The notes below the pieces were generated by a model. That model did not search any database. It worked only from the letters and a program-made list of their open reading frames with translations, and had not been told where the DNA came from. A program made the position numbers and the translations under genes. 64,000 nucleotides of DNA from Candidatus Gastranaerophilales bacterium (lineage in GTDB: Bacteria; Cyanobacteriota; Vampirovibrionia; Gastranaerophilales; Gastranaerophilaceae), in the NCBI GenBank assembly GCA_944325555.1, contig CALVAN010000007.1, positions 26,879 to 90,878 on the forward strand, written 5' to 3'. Positions 26,752-35,616 of the stretch are shown piece after piece (within the stretch, counting starts at the first letter, position 1; every line of letters begins with the position of its first letter).

Positions 26752-27544
26752 AATTATTTTGTTTTTTAAAATCTCTATATTGAAAATAATTTCTTTATTT
26801 ATAACTAATTCAGAAGAACGGAAAAGTTTTATTGAGAAAAACAAAGACCAAATTATCACCAATAAAACAGAACTTTGTTCGCAATATAAAATAATTAGCT
26901 TAGGTATCCACTGTTTAACAAGATATGCCCTTACGTTGGAACATATAAAGCCAACAAAGGACCAAGGAGAACTATCTTATCCTTTTGATTTAGCATTTCA
27001 CTCTTCTAATGCTATAATTTATTTTTTAAAAAATAAATTTAACAAATATTTTGAAAATCTCCAATATGATTTTCAAAAAGGTTTTTGGGTAAACAAGGAT
27101 TTTACAATTGAATACAATCACGATTTAGATTGTAATTCAGAAGAAAAAGACAAATTGGTTGCTCGTTATACAGCAAGAATCAACAATTTCTCAAAACTTA
27201 TAGAAGATAAAAATACATTTATATATTTTGTAATAACATCACCCCAAAATGAAAAAGCGTGCAATACAATATTCAAAACACTCAAAAAGCTAAGAAATAA
27301 TATAAATTTTAAATTAATTGTATTAGATATTAATAAAAAGCTAAAACGTAAAAAATTATTTCCTTGTATTTCAATATTTTCAATCCACCACCCTTTTATA
27401 TATGAATACAACTGGTGGAAAGAAGGATATAGAGATTCTATTGCAGGGAAAGAATATTTTAAGCTAATTGGAGATTTTGTAAAAGATGAAATTTCTAAAG
27501 ATTTTAATGTTGTTATTTATGAGGATAAAAAATGTTTTCAATAA
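26741..27544 (+). CDS. DUF1796-family (papain-like) protein
   Basis: 267 aa. YKIISLGIHCLTRYAL followed by ELSYPFDLAFHSSNAIIYFLK matches the DUF1796 pattern: 'SLG.nC' with the putative nucleophile Cys, then 'PFDw'. A later HHPF(I) phrase could hold the His. The family is described as putative cysteine peptidases and often sits in capsule or glycan clusters; its function is not established. The N-terminus has a hydrophobic segment (residues 4-22). The start is GTG at 26741 (GGAGG 4 bases upstream) or TTG at 26744. It overlaps both neighbours, so it is tightly co-translated with the transferases. Confidence 0.7.
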   Translation: MLDKIILFFKISILKIISLFITNSEERKSFIEKNKDQIITNKTELCSQYKIISLGIHCLTRYALTLEHIKPTKDQGELSYPFDLAFHSSNAIIYFLKNKFNKYFENLQYDFQKGFWVNKDFTIEYNHDLDCNSEEKDKLVARYTARINNFSKLIEDKNTFIYFVITSPQNEKACNTIFKTLKKLRNNINFKLIVLDINKKLKRKKLFPCISIFSIHHPFIYEYNWWKEGYRDSIAGKEYFKLIGDFVKDEISKDFNVVIYEDKKCFQ

Positions 27545-30540
27545 TCATACCCACAATGCAGAAATGTAACAAAGTATTAGATATGCTTATTTATGAGCTT
27601 GTTGAAGAACCTCTTGTCGGGGAAATAATAATTATTGATAACTCACAAAAGGGGTTTAAAAATTATTCAAATGGAAAAATAAAAATTGTTATCCCTGAAA
27701 ATAATCTTTATGTTAATCCCGCTTGGAATTCAGGAATAAAATTAGCAAAATATGATTGTATTGGAATTTTAAATGATGATCTTATTATCCCAAAGAATCT
27801 TTTTCGACAGATTTATTATTTTTTAACAAATAACAAAAATGTTGGATTAATAGGATTAGACTCAACAGTTATAACAAACACCGATATAAATAGTTTTGTC
27901 AAATATCCAGAAGAAAGTGAAGCAGTTTTCCAAGAATTGCATAAAACCAAAGACACAGGGTATTGGGGCTCAGCGATTTTTGGTCAAAAAGAAAATTACC
28001 ATAATATTCCGGAAAATATAAAAATTTGGTGCGGAGATAATTATTTGTTGTCTGCAAACAAAAATAGAGGAAAAACTAATTTTGAAATAAAAAATATAGA
28101 GATAAAACATCTGGGTTCTGCAACATGTGAAAATCCAGAAGTCACAAAAATCAGAAAAAAAGATATACAAAATTATGCAAAAATTGATGAGAACTTTAAA
28201 CAACATCCAGACTACGAAAAAGAACCGACATTTTTACAAAAAATCTTCTCCATAAAAAACGAAAACAAACATAAAGTTTATAGATTATTAGGTATAAAAA
28301 TAAAACAAAAATTAGAAAAACCTTTTGTTTATGATTGTTTTACATTTTATAATGAATTTGAGATTTTAGACTTGCGCCTCAATATATTAGACAAATACGT
28401 CGATAAATTTATTCTTGTTGAAGCAAATAAAACGCATACAGGAAAGGATAAACCTTTTTATTTTGAAGAAAACAAAGAAAAATTTTCAAAGTTTTTACAC
28501 AAAATTATTCATATAAAAGTTGATGATTTCCCGCCATTAGAAGAATCTTTAACAGATAAATTTAACAATAAATGGTTATATGAAAATTATCAACGTGATG
28601 CAATTATGAGGGGACTTAGCAACGCAGATGAAAATGATATTGTTATAATATCAGATTGCGATGAAATACCAAACCCAAAGGCAATAATTAAATATAAAAA
28701 AGCCAAATCAAAAGAAATTTGGACTCTTAACAGCTTAATGATGTACTATTACCTTAATTGTATAAATATGAATGATGCGATATGGAAAAAAACAAAAATC
28801 GGACGTCTAAAAAACATATTGAATCCAATGCAAAACTTAGAAGAATCAGGATATTACTCAAATAGTAAAAAGGGATTACCAACCTATTTCAGATTTTGTA
28901 ACGGCAAAGAAATCTCTGACGGAGGCTGGCATTTTAGCTATATAGGAGATGTAAAAAAAATCTTACAAAAAATCAATTCAATTGCTGATCAAGAATACAA
29001 TATTTCAGAAGACTTAACTGAGGAAAAAGTTTCTGAATTAATCAAGTCAGGGCAAGATATATTAGGTCGCAATTACAAATACACGGCAATAAAAATAGAT
29101 AAAAATTTCCCTGAATATTTGCGTAAAAACCGAGAAAAATACAAAAATCTCATACTCCATTCAAATCTTATGGATTACACAAAGTATAAAAAGAACCTCA
29201 AGCTAAAAAGGTTTATCCAAAATATTTTTTCAATCAAAAATATCTACAAAGAAAATCAAAAATGCAAAAGAATAACAATATTAGGAATAAGAAAAACAAT
29301 AGTTCCTAAAATCACATCAAAAGATAAGGATATTTACATAGACTATGTGTTGAATAAGCAGCTTGACACCTCGAATTATGTTGAAATTACAGATAAACCA
29401 TATATATGTAAAGAAAACACTCCTAAATTAATTTCTTTTTATTTGCCCCAATATCACAGTTTTCCTGAAAATGACGAATGGTTTGGCAGAGGTTTTAGTG
29501 AATGGTCTAATGTCGCTAAAGCAGTGCCGCAATATACAGGGCACTATCAACCTCACCTGCCCATTGATGTTGGATTTTACAATCTGGAAACTACGGATAT
29601 AATGAAACGTCAAATAGAGCTTGCCAAAATGTACGGTATTTATGGATTCTCATTCTATTATTACTGGTTTTCCGGCAAAAAAATTATGGAAAAACCGATT
29701 GAAGCATTTTTGAAAGACAAATCACTTGATATGCCATTTTTTATATTTTGGGCTAACGAACATTGGACAAGATTGTGGGGAAACGGTGCCCAAAACGAAA
29801 TTTTATACGAACAAAAACTTCATGAAAGTGACGCAAAAAAATTCATGGACGACATTTTGCCCTATATGAAAGATAATCGCTACATTAAATTAAACAACAA
29901 ACCATTATTAATCATATGTAACCCTCAGTTATACAAATTGGAAATATTTACCAATTTTATAAAAGATATTCGAAAAATTGCCCAAGAAAATGGTTTTGAT
30001 GACTTACACATTATGACTCTTCGCAAGTCATATATGATAAAACAAAATTTAAAAAAGACATTAAGAGAATACAATCTGGATGCAATGATGGAATTCATTC
30101 CGGGAGATGTCGGAGGCAGTGAATTCGATTTAAAATCAGAAAAAATTATGAATCCAAAATTTTCCGGTACTTGCTATGATGTCGAAAAATATATAAAAGA
30201 TAAAAAATATTTATTTGAAACAAATTGTAGGTTATATAAAGGATGCTTTCCTCATTGGGACAATACTGCAAGAAAATGCTATAAAAAAGCTTGGATATTC
30301 GAATCCACTCCACAATTATACAAAACCTGGCTTAAAGACATAATAAATTGGACAAAAGAACACAACCCGCCTGAAGAACAATTTGTCTTTATAAATGCGT
30401 GGAACGAATGGGCTGAAGGCGCACACCTGGAACCCGATCAAAAATACGGCTATGCCTATCTGCAAGCAACAAAAGAGGCGCTGGAGGAAACATCCTCTAT
30501 AACAAACACGGAGAGTAAAAATGAATTACAAATTAATTAA
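27532..30540 (+). CDS. Three-domain GT2 - GT17 - WbsX-like protein
   Basis: 1002 aa. Domain 1 (1-~230) is a GT2-like fold (FSIIIPTMQKCNKVLDML, IIDNSQ, ILNDDLIIP). A first joint at ~236-262 carries IFSIKN...YRLLGIKIKQK. Domain 2 (~268-545) is GT17-like, similar to beta-1,4-mannosyl-glycoprotein GlcNAc transferases (VYDCFTFYNEFEILDLRL, FILVEANKTHTG, ISDCDEIPNP). A second joint at ~560-590 carries IFSIKN...RITILGIRK. Domain 3 (~625-985) is WbsX-like (GH99-type fold): ISFYLPQYHSFPENDEWFG, then FVFINAWNEWAEGAHLEP. All three act on surface polysaccharide, so this chain may build a trisaccharide block. It overlaps the DUF1796 gene by 13 bases and the next gene by 20. Confidence 0.87.
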   Translation: MFSIIIPTMQKCNKVLDMLIYELVEEPLVGEIIIIDNSQKGFKNYSNGKIKIVIPENNLYVNPAWNSGIKLAKYDCIGILNDDLIIPKNLFRQIYYFLTNNKNVGLIGLDSTVITNTDINSFVKYPEESEAVFQELHKTKDTGYWGSAIFGQKENYHNIPENIKIWCGDNYLLSANKNRGKTNFEIKNIEIKHLGSATCENPEVTKIRKKDIQNYAKIDENFKQHPDYEKEPTFLQKIFSIKNENKHKVYRLLGIKIKQKLEKPFVYDCFTFYNEFEILDLRLNILDKYVDKFILVEANKTHTGKDKPFYFEENKEKFSKFLHKIIHIKVDDFPPLEESLTDKFNNKWLYENYQRDAIMRGLSNADENDIVIISDCDEIPNPKAIIKYKKAKSKEIWTLNSLMMYYYLNCINMNDAIWKKTKIGRLKNILNPMQNLEESGYYSNSKKGLPTYFRFCNGKEISDGGWHFSYIGDVKKILQKINSIADQEYNISEDLTEEKVSELIKSGQDILGRNYKYTAIKIDKNFPEYLRKNREKYKNLILHSNLMDYTKYKKNLKLKRFIQNIFSIKNIYKENQKCKRITILGIRKTIVPKITSKDKDIYIDYVLNKQLDTSNYVEITDKPYICKENTPKLISFYLPQYHSFPENDEWFGRGFSEWSNVAKAVPQYTGHYQPHLPIDVGFYNLETTDIMKRQIELAKMYGIYGFSFYYYWFSGKKIMEKPIEAFLKDKSLDMPFFIFWANEHWTRLWGNGAQNEILYEQKLHESDAKKFMDDILPYMKDNRYIKLNNKPLLIICNPQLYKLEIFTNFIKDIRKIAQENGFDDLHIMTLRKSYMIKQNLKKTLREYNLDAMMEFIPGDVGGSEFDLKSEKIMNPKFSGTCYDVEKYIKDKKYLFETNCRLYKGCFPHWDNTARKCYKKAWIFESTPQLYKTWLKDIINWTKEHNPPEEQFVFINAWNEWAEGAHLEPDQKYGYAYLQATKEALEETSSITNTESKNELQIN

Positions 30541-30940
30541 TCTGAAAGTTTTTGGTGATGAAAGAGGACACCTTATATCCTTTCAGAAGGATAACAACTG
30601 TCCCTTTGATATAAAACGTTCTTTTTATATATTTGATACAAAGCCTGGAGTTGTCAGAGGGAGTCACGCTAATAAACATTCACAATTTTTGCTTATAGCA
30701 ATAAATGGTTCTTGCAAAATAAAAATAGACAATGGTAGCGGTAAAATAGAGAATATTATCTTGAATGATCCGCATAAAGCATTATGGATTGACAAAATGA
30801 TTTGGAAAGAGATGTATGATTTTTCATACAATGCAATATTATTAGTCCTAACGAATACATTATATGATGAAAATGAATACATCAGAAATTATGAAGAATA
30901 TAAAAATATCATACAGGGAGATAACGAACGAACGAATTGA
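30521..30940 (+). CDS. Sugar 3,4-ketoisomerase-like cupin (FdtA/QdtA family), His replaced
   Basis: 139 aa, full family length. FGDERGHLISF, FDIKRSFYIFDT and VRGSHANKHSQF give the WxcM/FdtA-type cupin. Catalysis in FdtA-type enzymes uses two histidines in RGxHAHK (H49 and H51). This copy has H49 but Asn at 51, so it may be altered or inactive. It ends with ENEYIRNYEEY, as in the paralogue at 31007. The two share about half their residues by eye and are a tandem duplication. The start overlaps the end of the 1002-aa protein by 20 bases. Confidence 0.82.
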   Translation: MNYKLINLKVFGDERGHLISFQKDNNCPFDIKRSFYIFDTKPGVVRGSHANKHSQFLLIAINGSCKIKIDNGSGKIENIILNDPHKALWIDKMIWKEMYDFSYNAILLVLTNTLYDENEYIRNYEEYKNIIQGDNERTN

Positions 30941-31006
30941 AAGGGAAAAAGCATTATGTAAAAAATTGATACACAGACTGCTGATAAACGAACTATCGGA
31001 GGTCGC

Positions 31007-31405
31007 ATGAACTATAAATTACTAAATTTTAAAATACATGGGGACCTCAGAGGCAAACTTGTTTCTCTAGAAGGAAATAAAAATATTCCTTTCGACATAA
31101 AACGAATATATTATATATTTGACACTTTGCCTGACCAAGACAGGGGTATGCATGCTCACAAAAATATGGAACAGATTATAATAGCTATAGACGGAGCTTG
31201 CCAATTTATTCTTGATGATGGGAAAACGAGAGAAAAATTATGGCTGAATAGACCTGATGTAGGCTTATACATAGGCAAAAACATGTGGAGAGAAATGAGA
31301 CACTTTTCTTACGGCTGTAAGTTGATGGTTCTAGCTTCAGACTATTATGATGAAAAAGAATATATAAGAAATTACAATGAATTTTTGAAAGAGATAAAAA
31401 AATGA
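31007..31405 (+). CDS. fdtA: dTDP-4-keto-6-deoxyhexose 3,4-ketoisomerase (FdtA/QdtA type)
   Basis: 132 aa. HGDLRGKLVSLE, FDIKRIYYIFDT and RGMHAHKNMEQ keep both active-site histidines (H49, H51), so this copy should be functional. The enzyme moves the keto group of dTDP-4-keto-6-deoxyglucose to C3, the step before 3-amination. The partner aminotransferase (FdtB type) is at 35617. Together they point to dTDP-3-amino-3,6-dideoxyhexose (Fuc3N or Qui3N); RmlA and RmlB must lie elsewhere. GGAGG lies 6 bases before the ATG. The stop overlaps the next start. Confidence 0.85.
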   Translation: MNYKLLNFKIHGDLRGKLVSLEGNKNIPFDIKRIYYIFDTLPDQDRGMHAHKNMEQIIIAIDGACQFILDDGKTREKLWLNRPDVGLYIGKNMWREMRHFSYGCKLMVLASDYYDEKEYIRNYNEFLKEIKK

Positions 31406-32916
31406 CTATTAACATACTGGTTTTATCTTGTGGAATAAATGCAATTTATCATTTTACAAAAGTACTAAAAGAAAAATTTCGTGAAGATTTTTACATTATA
31501 GGTACTGACATTAATGAAGAATATCTTGTTGCGACAAGGAAAAATCTGGACAAATTTTACAAGGTTCCTCTATCAGGAACGGATGGATACTACGAAAAAA
31601 TTTTAGATATTTGTAAAAAAGAAAAAATAAACTATATTATTCCAAGTCTTGATAAAGACCAGATCTTTTTCTACCCTCAAAATCCAGATCTATTAAAATT
31701 AAATATAAAATCTATTTCTACACCTAAATCAACAATAGAATTTTACAAAAATAAAAAACTTTTGTTTAATAAAATGCAAGAATCTGGTTTACCAATACCC
31801 AAACTTTATTCAATTAACAATATCAAAGAAAAAACAATATATTGTATCAAACCTATTAATGGTTTCGGATCACACGGTGTACAATTTTTAGAGAAAGACG
31901 CTATCACGCAAATTAAAGATCTTGAAAATTACATTATACAGGAAAAATGTTTATCCCCGGAAATTACATTAGAATGTTTTCACTTTAACTCAAAAATATC
32001 TACTGTTGCAAGAGAAAGAATTGAAACCAAAGCGGGGGTATGTACAAAAGCAAAAATACATCACATACCAGAATTAGAAGATATAGCAAAAAAAATTATC
32101 ACATATTACGAAATACCCAACTATTTTAATCTACAGTTTATGAAAAATTTTAACGGAGATTATGTTATAACAGATGTAAATTTGAGATTGCCAGGTGGTA
32201 TGAGTTTGACATACCAATCAGGTTGGGATGTTGCATCATCAATTGCAAACTTAATGTTAAATAAACAGGACAAAATTTTTGACTCACTAAAACGCAAAAA
32301 TAAAATTGATTATGTAGTCAGAGCATACACTGATATTAAAACAAAATCAATAAATAAAATTATCGCTTTTGATTTAGATGGAACATTATTAAACAGCACC
32401 CAAAGACATAAAATAGTATTGGATAATATTCTAAAAAAACACAACAAACAAATTGATCTATCTGGGTTAATTGAACATAAAAGAACTGGAAAAAACAATG
32501 TAGACTATCTTGTATTACATGGACTAAGCATTGACGAGGCAAAAAAAATACAACAAGAATGGATAAATAATATAGAAAAAACTAAATACTTAAAAACTGA
32601 TTTTTTATATCCAGAAATGCTTGACAAAATTAAAATATTATCAACAAATAACGAATTGATTCTAATTACAGCCAGAAATAACAAAAAGTCTTGTGAACAT
32701 CAAATTAAACAACTTGGATTAAACGAATATTTTAGCCAAATATTTATAGTTGATACTAACAACGAAACATGCATAAAAAAAGCCAACATCCTAAAAGAAA
32801 TGGATGCAGATGAAATGTACGGAGATACAGAAATAGACAAAAAAGCCAGTCAAATCGCAGGTATAAAGTTTATTCCCGTTTATCATGGTTTTCGAAATAA
32901 AGAATTTTTAAGTTAA
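31402..32916 (+). CDS. ATP-grasp protein fused to a HAD-family hydrolase
   Basis: 504 aa. Residues 1-~310 are an ATP-grasp enzyme of the carbamoyl-phosphate synthase-like/PylC type: NILVLSCGINAIYHF, KKLLFNKMQESGLPIPK, CIKPINGFGSHGVQF, and DVNLRLPGG with metal ligands. Residues ~325-504 are a HAD phosphatase: FDLDGTLLNS (nucleophile D), LITARN (motif II) and MYGDTEIDKKAS (motif IV). ATP-grasp enzymes form amide-like bonds through acyl-phosphates. In glycan loci they are thought to add amino acids to sugars (inference). The phosphatase half may recycle or dephosphorylate the product. It starts 4 bases inside fdtA. Confidence 0.85.
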   Translation: MTINILVLSCGINAIYHFTKVLKEKFREDFYIIGTDINEEYLVATRKNLDKFYKVPLSGTDGYYEKILDICKKEKINYIIPSLDKDQIFFYPQNPDLLKLNIKSISTPKSTIEFYKNKKLLFNKMQESGLPIPKLYSINNIKEKTIYCIKPINGFGSHGVQFLEKDAITQIKDLENYIIQEKCLSPEITLECFHFNSKISTVARERIETKAGVCTKAKIHHIPELEDIAKKIITYYEIPNYFNLQFMKNFNGDYVITDVNLRLPGGMSLTYQSGWDVASSIANLMLNKQDKIFDSLKRKNKIDYVVRAYTDIKTKSINKIIAFDLDGTLLNSTQRHKIVLDNILKKHNKQIDLSGLIEHKRTGKNNVDYLVLHGLSIDEAKKIQQEWINNIEKTKYLKTDFLYPEMLDKIKILSTNNELILITARNNKKSCEHQIKQLGLNEYFSQIFIVDTNNETCIKKANILKEMDADEMYGDTEIDKKASQIAGIKFIPVYHGFRNKEFLS

Positions 32917-32938
32917 TCAATAAAAAGGAACGTACTGT

Positions 32939-33652
32939 ATGAATACAAATAGAGAAGAGAAGAATAATTTGGAACATATAGCTCAACACAGTTTATATGC
33001 AAACTACCTGAATGCAAAAATGATTAATTATACATTTAAAATTTTAAAAAATTATCTTAAAGGAAAAATCTTGGAGCTAGGTCCCGCAGAAGGCATTATG
33101 ACAGAAAGATTAGCCAAAATAAGTACAGATCTTACTATTGTTGAAGGCGCAAAGAAATTTGCCGAAAATATCAGCAAAAAATATCCTGAAGCAAAAGTAC
33201 ACAATTGTTTATTTGAAGAATTCACCACAACTGAAAAATTTGACACAATTATACTTGGACATGTATTAGAACACGTTGAAAATCCAGTAGAAACATTAAA
33301 ACATGTGAAAAACTACCTTACGCCAGATGGAATAGTTTTTGCAGCAGTTCCTAATGCACATTCTTTGCATAGGCAAGCTGCCGTATTAATGGGTTTATTA
33401 ACAAAAGAAAACTCTATGAGCGAACTTGACATATTTCACGGTCACAGAAGAGTCTATTCAATACAAGAATTTAAACAAGATTTTATCAAGGCAGGTTTAA
33501 AAATACAAAAATGCGGCGGTTATTGGCTAAAACCATTGTCAAATAAACAAATTGAAGATCAATGGACAGAAGAGATGATTGATGCATATTTTGAACTCGG
33601 AGAAAAATACCCTGAAATAGCTGCCGAAATATATATCATTGCATCTTTATAG
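32939..33652 (+). CDS. Class I SAM-dependent methyltransferase
   Basis: 237 aa. KILELGPAEGIMTERLAK (motif I), TIVEGAKKFAENI, FDTIILGHVLEHVENPVETLKHV and LTPDGIVFAAVPNAHSL are a standard Methyltransf_11/23 fold; GHRRVYS follows. These are usual for sugar O-methyltransferases and for quinone-type enzymes. The setting favours methylation of the glycan or its precursor. AAAAAGGAACGTACTGT precedes the ATG. Confidence 0.83.
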   Translation: MNTNREEKNNLEHIAQHSLYANYLNAKMINYTFKILKNYLKGKILELGPAEGIMTERLAKISTDLTIVEGAKKFAENISKKYPEAKVHNCLFEEFTTTEKFDTIILGHVLEHVENPVETLKHVKNYLTPDGIVFAAVPNAHSLHRQAAVLMGLLTKENSMSELDIFHGHRRVYSIQEFKQDFIKAGLKIQKCGGYWLKPLSNKQIEDQWTEEMIDAYFELGEKYPEIAAEIYIIASL

Positions 33653-33668
33653 AAAAAGGCGCCATAAA

Positions 33669-34493
33669 ATGACTATACCAATATTTATATCAACAAATAA
33701 AAATTATATAATACCTGCAATAACTCTTATTGCGTCAGTTATGGAAAACACTTCTGAAAAATGTATTTTTTATATTCTACATTCAGAATTAACAAAAGAA
33801 AATAAAATTTTTATTCAAAATTCTTTAAAAGAATATGCCAGACTATCTATAGAATTTATCAAAATATCAGAAGACATATTTAAAAATGCTCCGCCAATGG
33901 GACACCTTACGAAGGAAACATATTACAGGATAATGATACCTGAGCTAAAAACGGAGATAGACAAAGCCATTTATCTAGATTCCGATATGATAGTAAACTG
34001 TGACATAAAAGAATTATATAACACCGACATAGACTCATTCCCGCTCGCTGCAGCACAAGACAAAGTTGCACAATATATACCTTATTGGATGTTACATTCA
34101 TATTTTATGGGAATTACATCCCTGAATTACTTCCAAGCAGGAGTGCTTGTCATTAACACAAAATATTTTAGGAAAAATAATATAAAACAAAAGTTTTTTG
34201 AAATACTAGAACAATACAAAGATAAGATAAAAACTGCGGACCAGGATATTTTGAATTTAATCTTTGCGGATAATCACAAAAAACTTGATTATAGTTTTAA
34301 TTTTCATGTACCATTAGAAAACTATTTAATCCTCAACAAAGACTCGGATTTACCAGCATTTAATAATCCCAAAATTTATCATTTTGCATCAGATAAAAAA
34401 CCCTGGAACAGCAATTGTAAATATGAAGAAATATGGTTTAAATACGCTAATAAACTTATCGAGGAGGAAAAATTAAATGAATTTTGCGCATAA
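33669..34493 (+). CDS. GT8 glycosyltransferase
   Basis: About 274 aa. IPIFISTNKNYIIPAITLIAS, KETYYRIMIPEL and the DxD in AIYLDSDMIVNCDIKELY mark a GT8 enzyme of the LgtC/WaaJ type. DQDILNLIF and the C-terminal HFASDKKPW also fit the family (H and K of the nucleotide site). The family uses UDP-glucose or UDP-galactose. I chose the ATG at 33669; a TTG at 33639 lies inside the previous gene. It ends 17 bases inside the next gene. Confidence 0.88.
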   Translation: MTIPIFISTNKNYIIPAITLIASVMENTSEKCIFYILHSELTKENKIFIQNSLKEYARLSIEFIKISEDIFKNAPPMGHLTKETYYRIMIPELKTEIDKAIYLDSDMIVNCDIKELYNTDIDSFPLAAAQDKVAQYIPYWMLHSYFMGITSLNYFQAGVLVINTKYFRKNNIKQKFFEILEQYKDKIKTADQDILNLIFADNHKKLDYSFNFHVPLENYLILNKDSDLPAFNNPKIYHFASDKKPWNSNCKYEEIWFKYANKLIEEEKLNEFCA

Positions 34494-35541
34494 AAACAGC
34501 CTGCAGAAGGAAGGAAGGAAAAAATTCCTGTCACTTGTCAATGAATACACAAATAATTCTAAAACAAAAGTATTGTACTTATTCGGTTTAAAAATACCGA
34601 TATATAAAAGGGAAAAGACTGAAAAATATACAATAAAAAATTTTTTGGGTATTCGCTACTCTAAAAAACAAAATCCTGACTACATAAAATTAATTATGAC
34701 GCTTTTAGTAAAAAATGAAGAAGAAATCATTGAAACAAACATACGCTATCATATAGCTATGGGGGTAGACGGTGTAATTGTCACAGATAACGGCTCTACA
34801 GACAAAACTGTTGAAATTCTTGAAAAACTCAAAGAAGAAGGCTTAGTGCTGGAAATAATACACGAGCCGAAACAAACATATGAACAAGAAATTTGGGTTG
34901 CAAGAATGATAAAACTTGCCAAAGAAAAATACGGGGCAACCTGGGTAATCAATGCAGATGCTGATGAATTTTATTACTCTAAATCGTTGAATCTTAAAGA
35001 AAGCATAAAAAAGTCAGGTGATATAAATTCGATGATGATTTATCTATATTTTTTATTTCCTGATGACAGACCGAATTTTCTCTCTTGCCCATATTTTTAC
35101 AAAAAAATATTTCAAGATTTTGAAACAACAATGCTGCAATTATCGCCAATAGGAGTATTACATAATGAAAACATGAAGACGTGTACTAAAGTTATACACA
35201 AAACAGAAGGTTTTATTTCAATAATAAAAGGGAATCATAACGTTACTATGAAAAATCAAAAAATGATTGTACCTTCTGACATTACTTGCTATCATTACCA
35301 CGTGAAAAATTATAAAGAATATGAAGAAAAGACAAAACGATGGATTGAAACGTTAAAATATCTTCCCAAAATGTACTGCGGTCATTTAAGAAGGAATTTA
35401 GAGTTATTCAATAACGGTAAATTAAAGGAAGAATATGAAAAACTCTATAATAAGGAGGAAAGAGAGACCTTAACACAACTTGGGGCAGTCAGTATAGATC
35501 TCTCTGTATACAACTTTTTGAAATGGAAAGGATTAATATAA
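34477..35541 (+). CDS. GT2-like glycosyltransferase with N-terminal LG module
   Basis: 354 aa. The first ~65 residues contain two tandem versions of the locus module (KTKVLYLFGLKIPIYK and YTIKNFLGIRYSKK). The catalytic part (~68-300) is a Glyco_tranf_2_4-type GT2: IMTLLVKNEEEIIETNIRYH, VTDNGSTDKTVEIL and WVINADADEFYY with the D-D metal motif. It ends in a helical tail. GAGGAGGAAAAATTAA before the ATG is a strong ribosome site. Last gene before a 75-base gap without a terminator. Confidence 0.82.
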   Translation: MNFAHKNSLQKEGRKKFLSLVNEYTNNSKTKVLYLFGLKIPIYKREKTEKYTIKNFLGIRYSKKQNPDYIKLIMTLLVKNEEEIIETNIRYHIAMGVDGVIVTDNGSTDKTVEILEKLKEEGLVLEIIHEPKQTYEQEIWVARMIKLAKEKYGATWVINADADEFYYSKSLNLKESIKKSGDINSMMIYLYFLFPDDRPNFLSCPYFYKKIFQDFETTMLQLSPIGVLHNENMKTCTKVIHKTEGFISIIKGNHNVTMKNQKMIVPSDITCYHYHVKNYKEYEEKTKRWIETLKYLPKMYCGHLRRNLELFNNGKLKEEYEKLYNKEERETLTQLGAVSIDLSVYNFLKWKGLI

Positions 35542-35616
35542 ATAAGAAAAAAGTTTATTAGCGTTATTTTAAAGTTAAATTTACTTATACACCTAAAATA
35601 AGGATGTTCCGTAACA

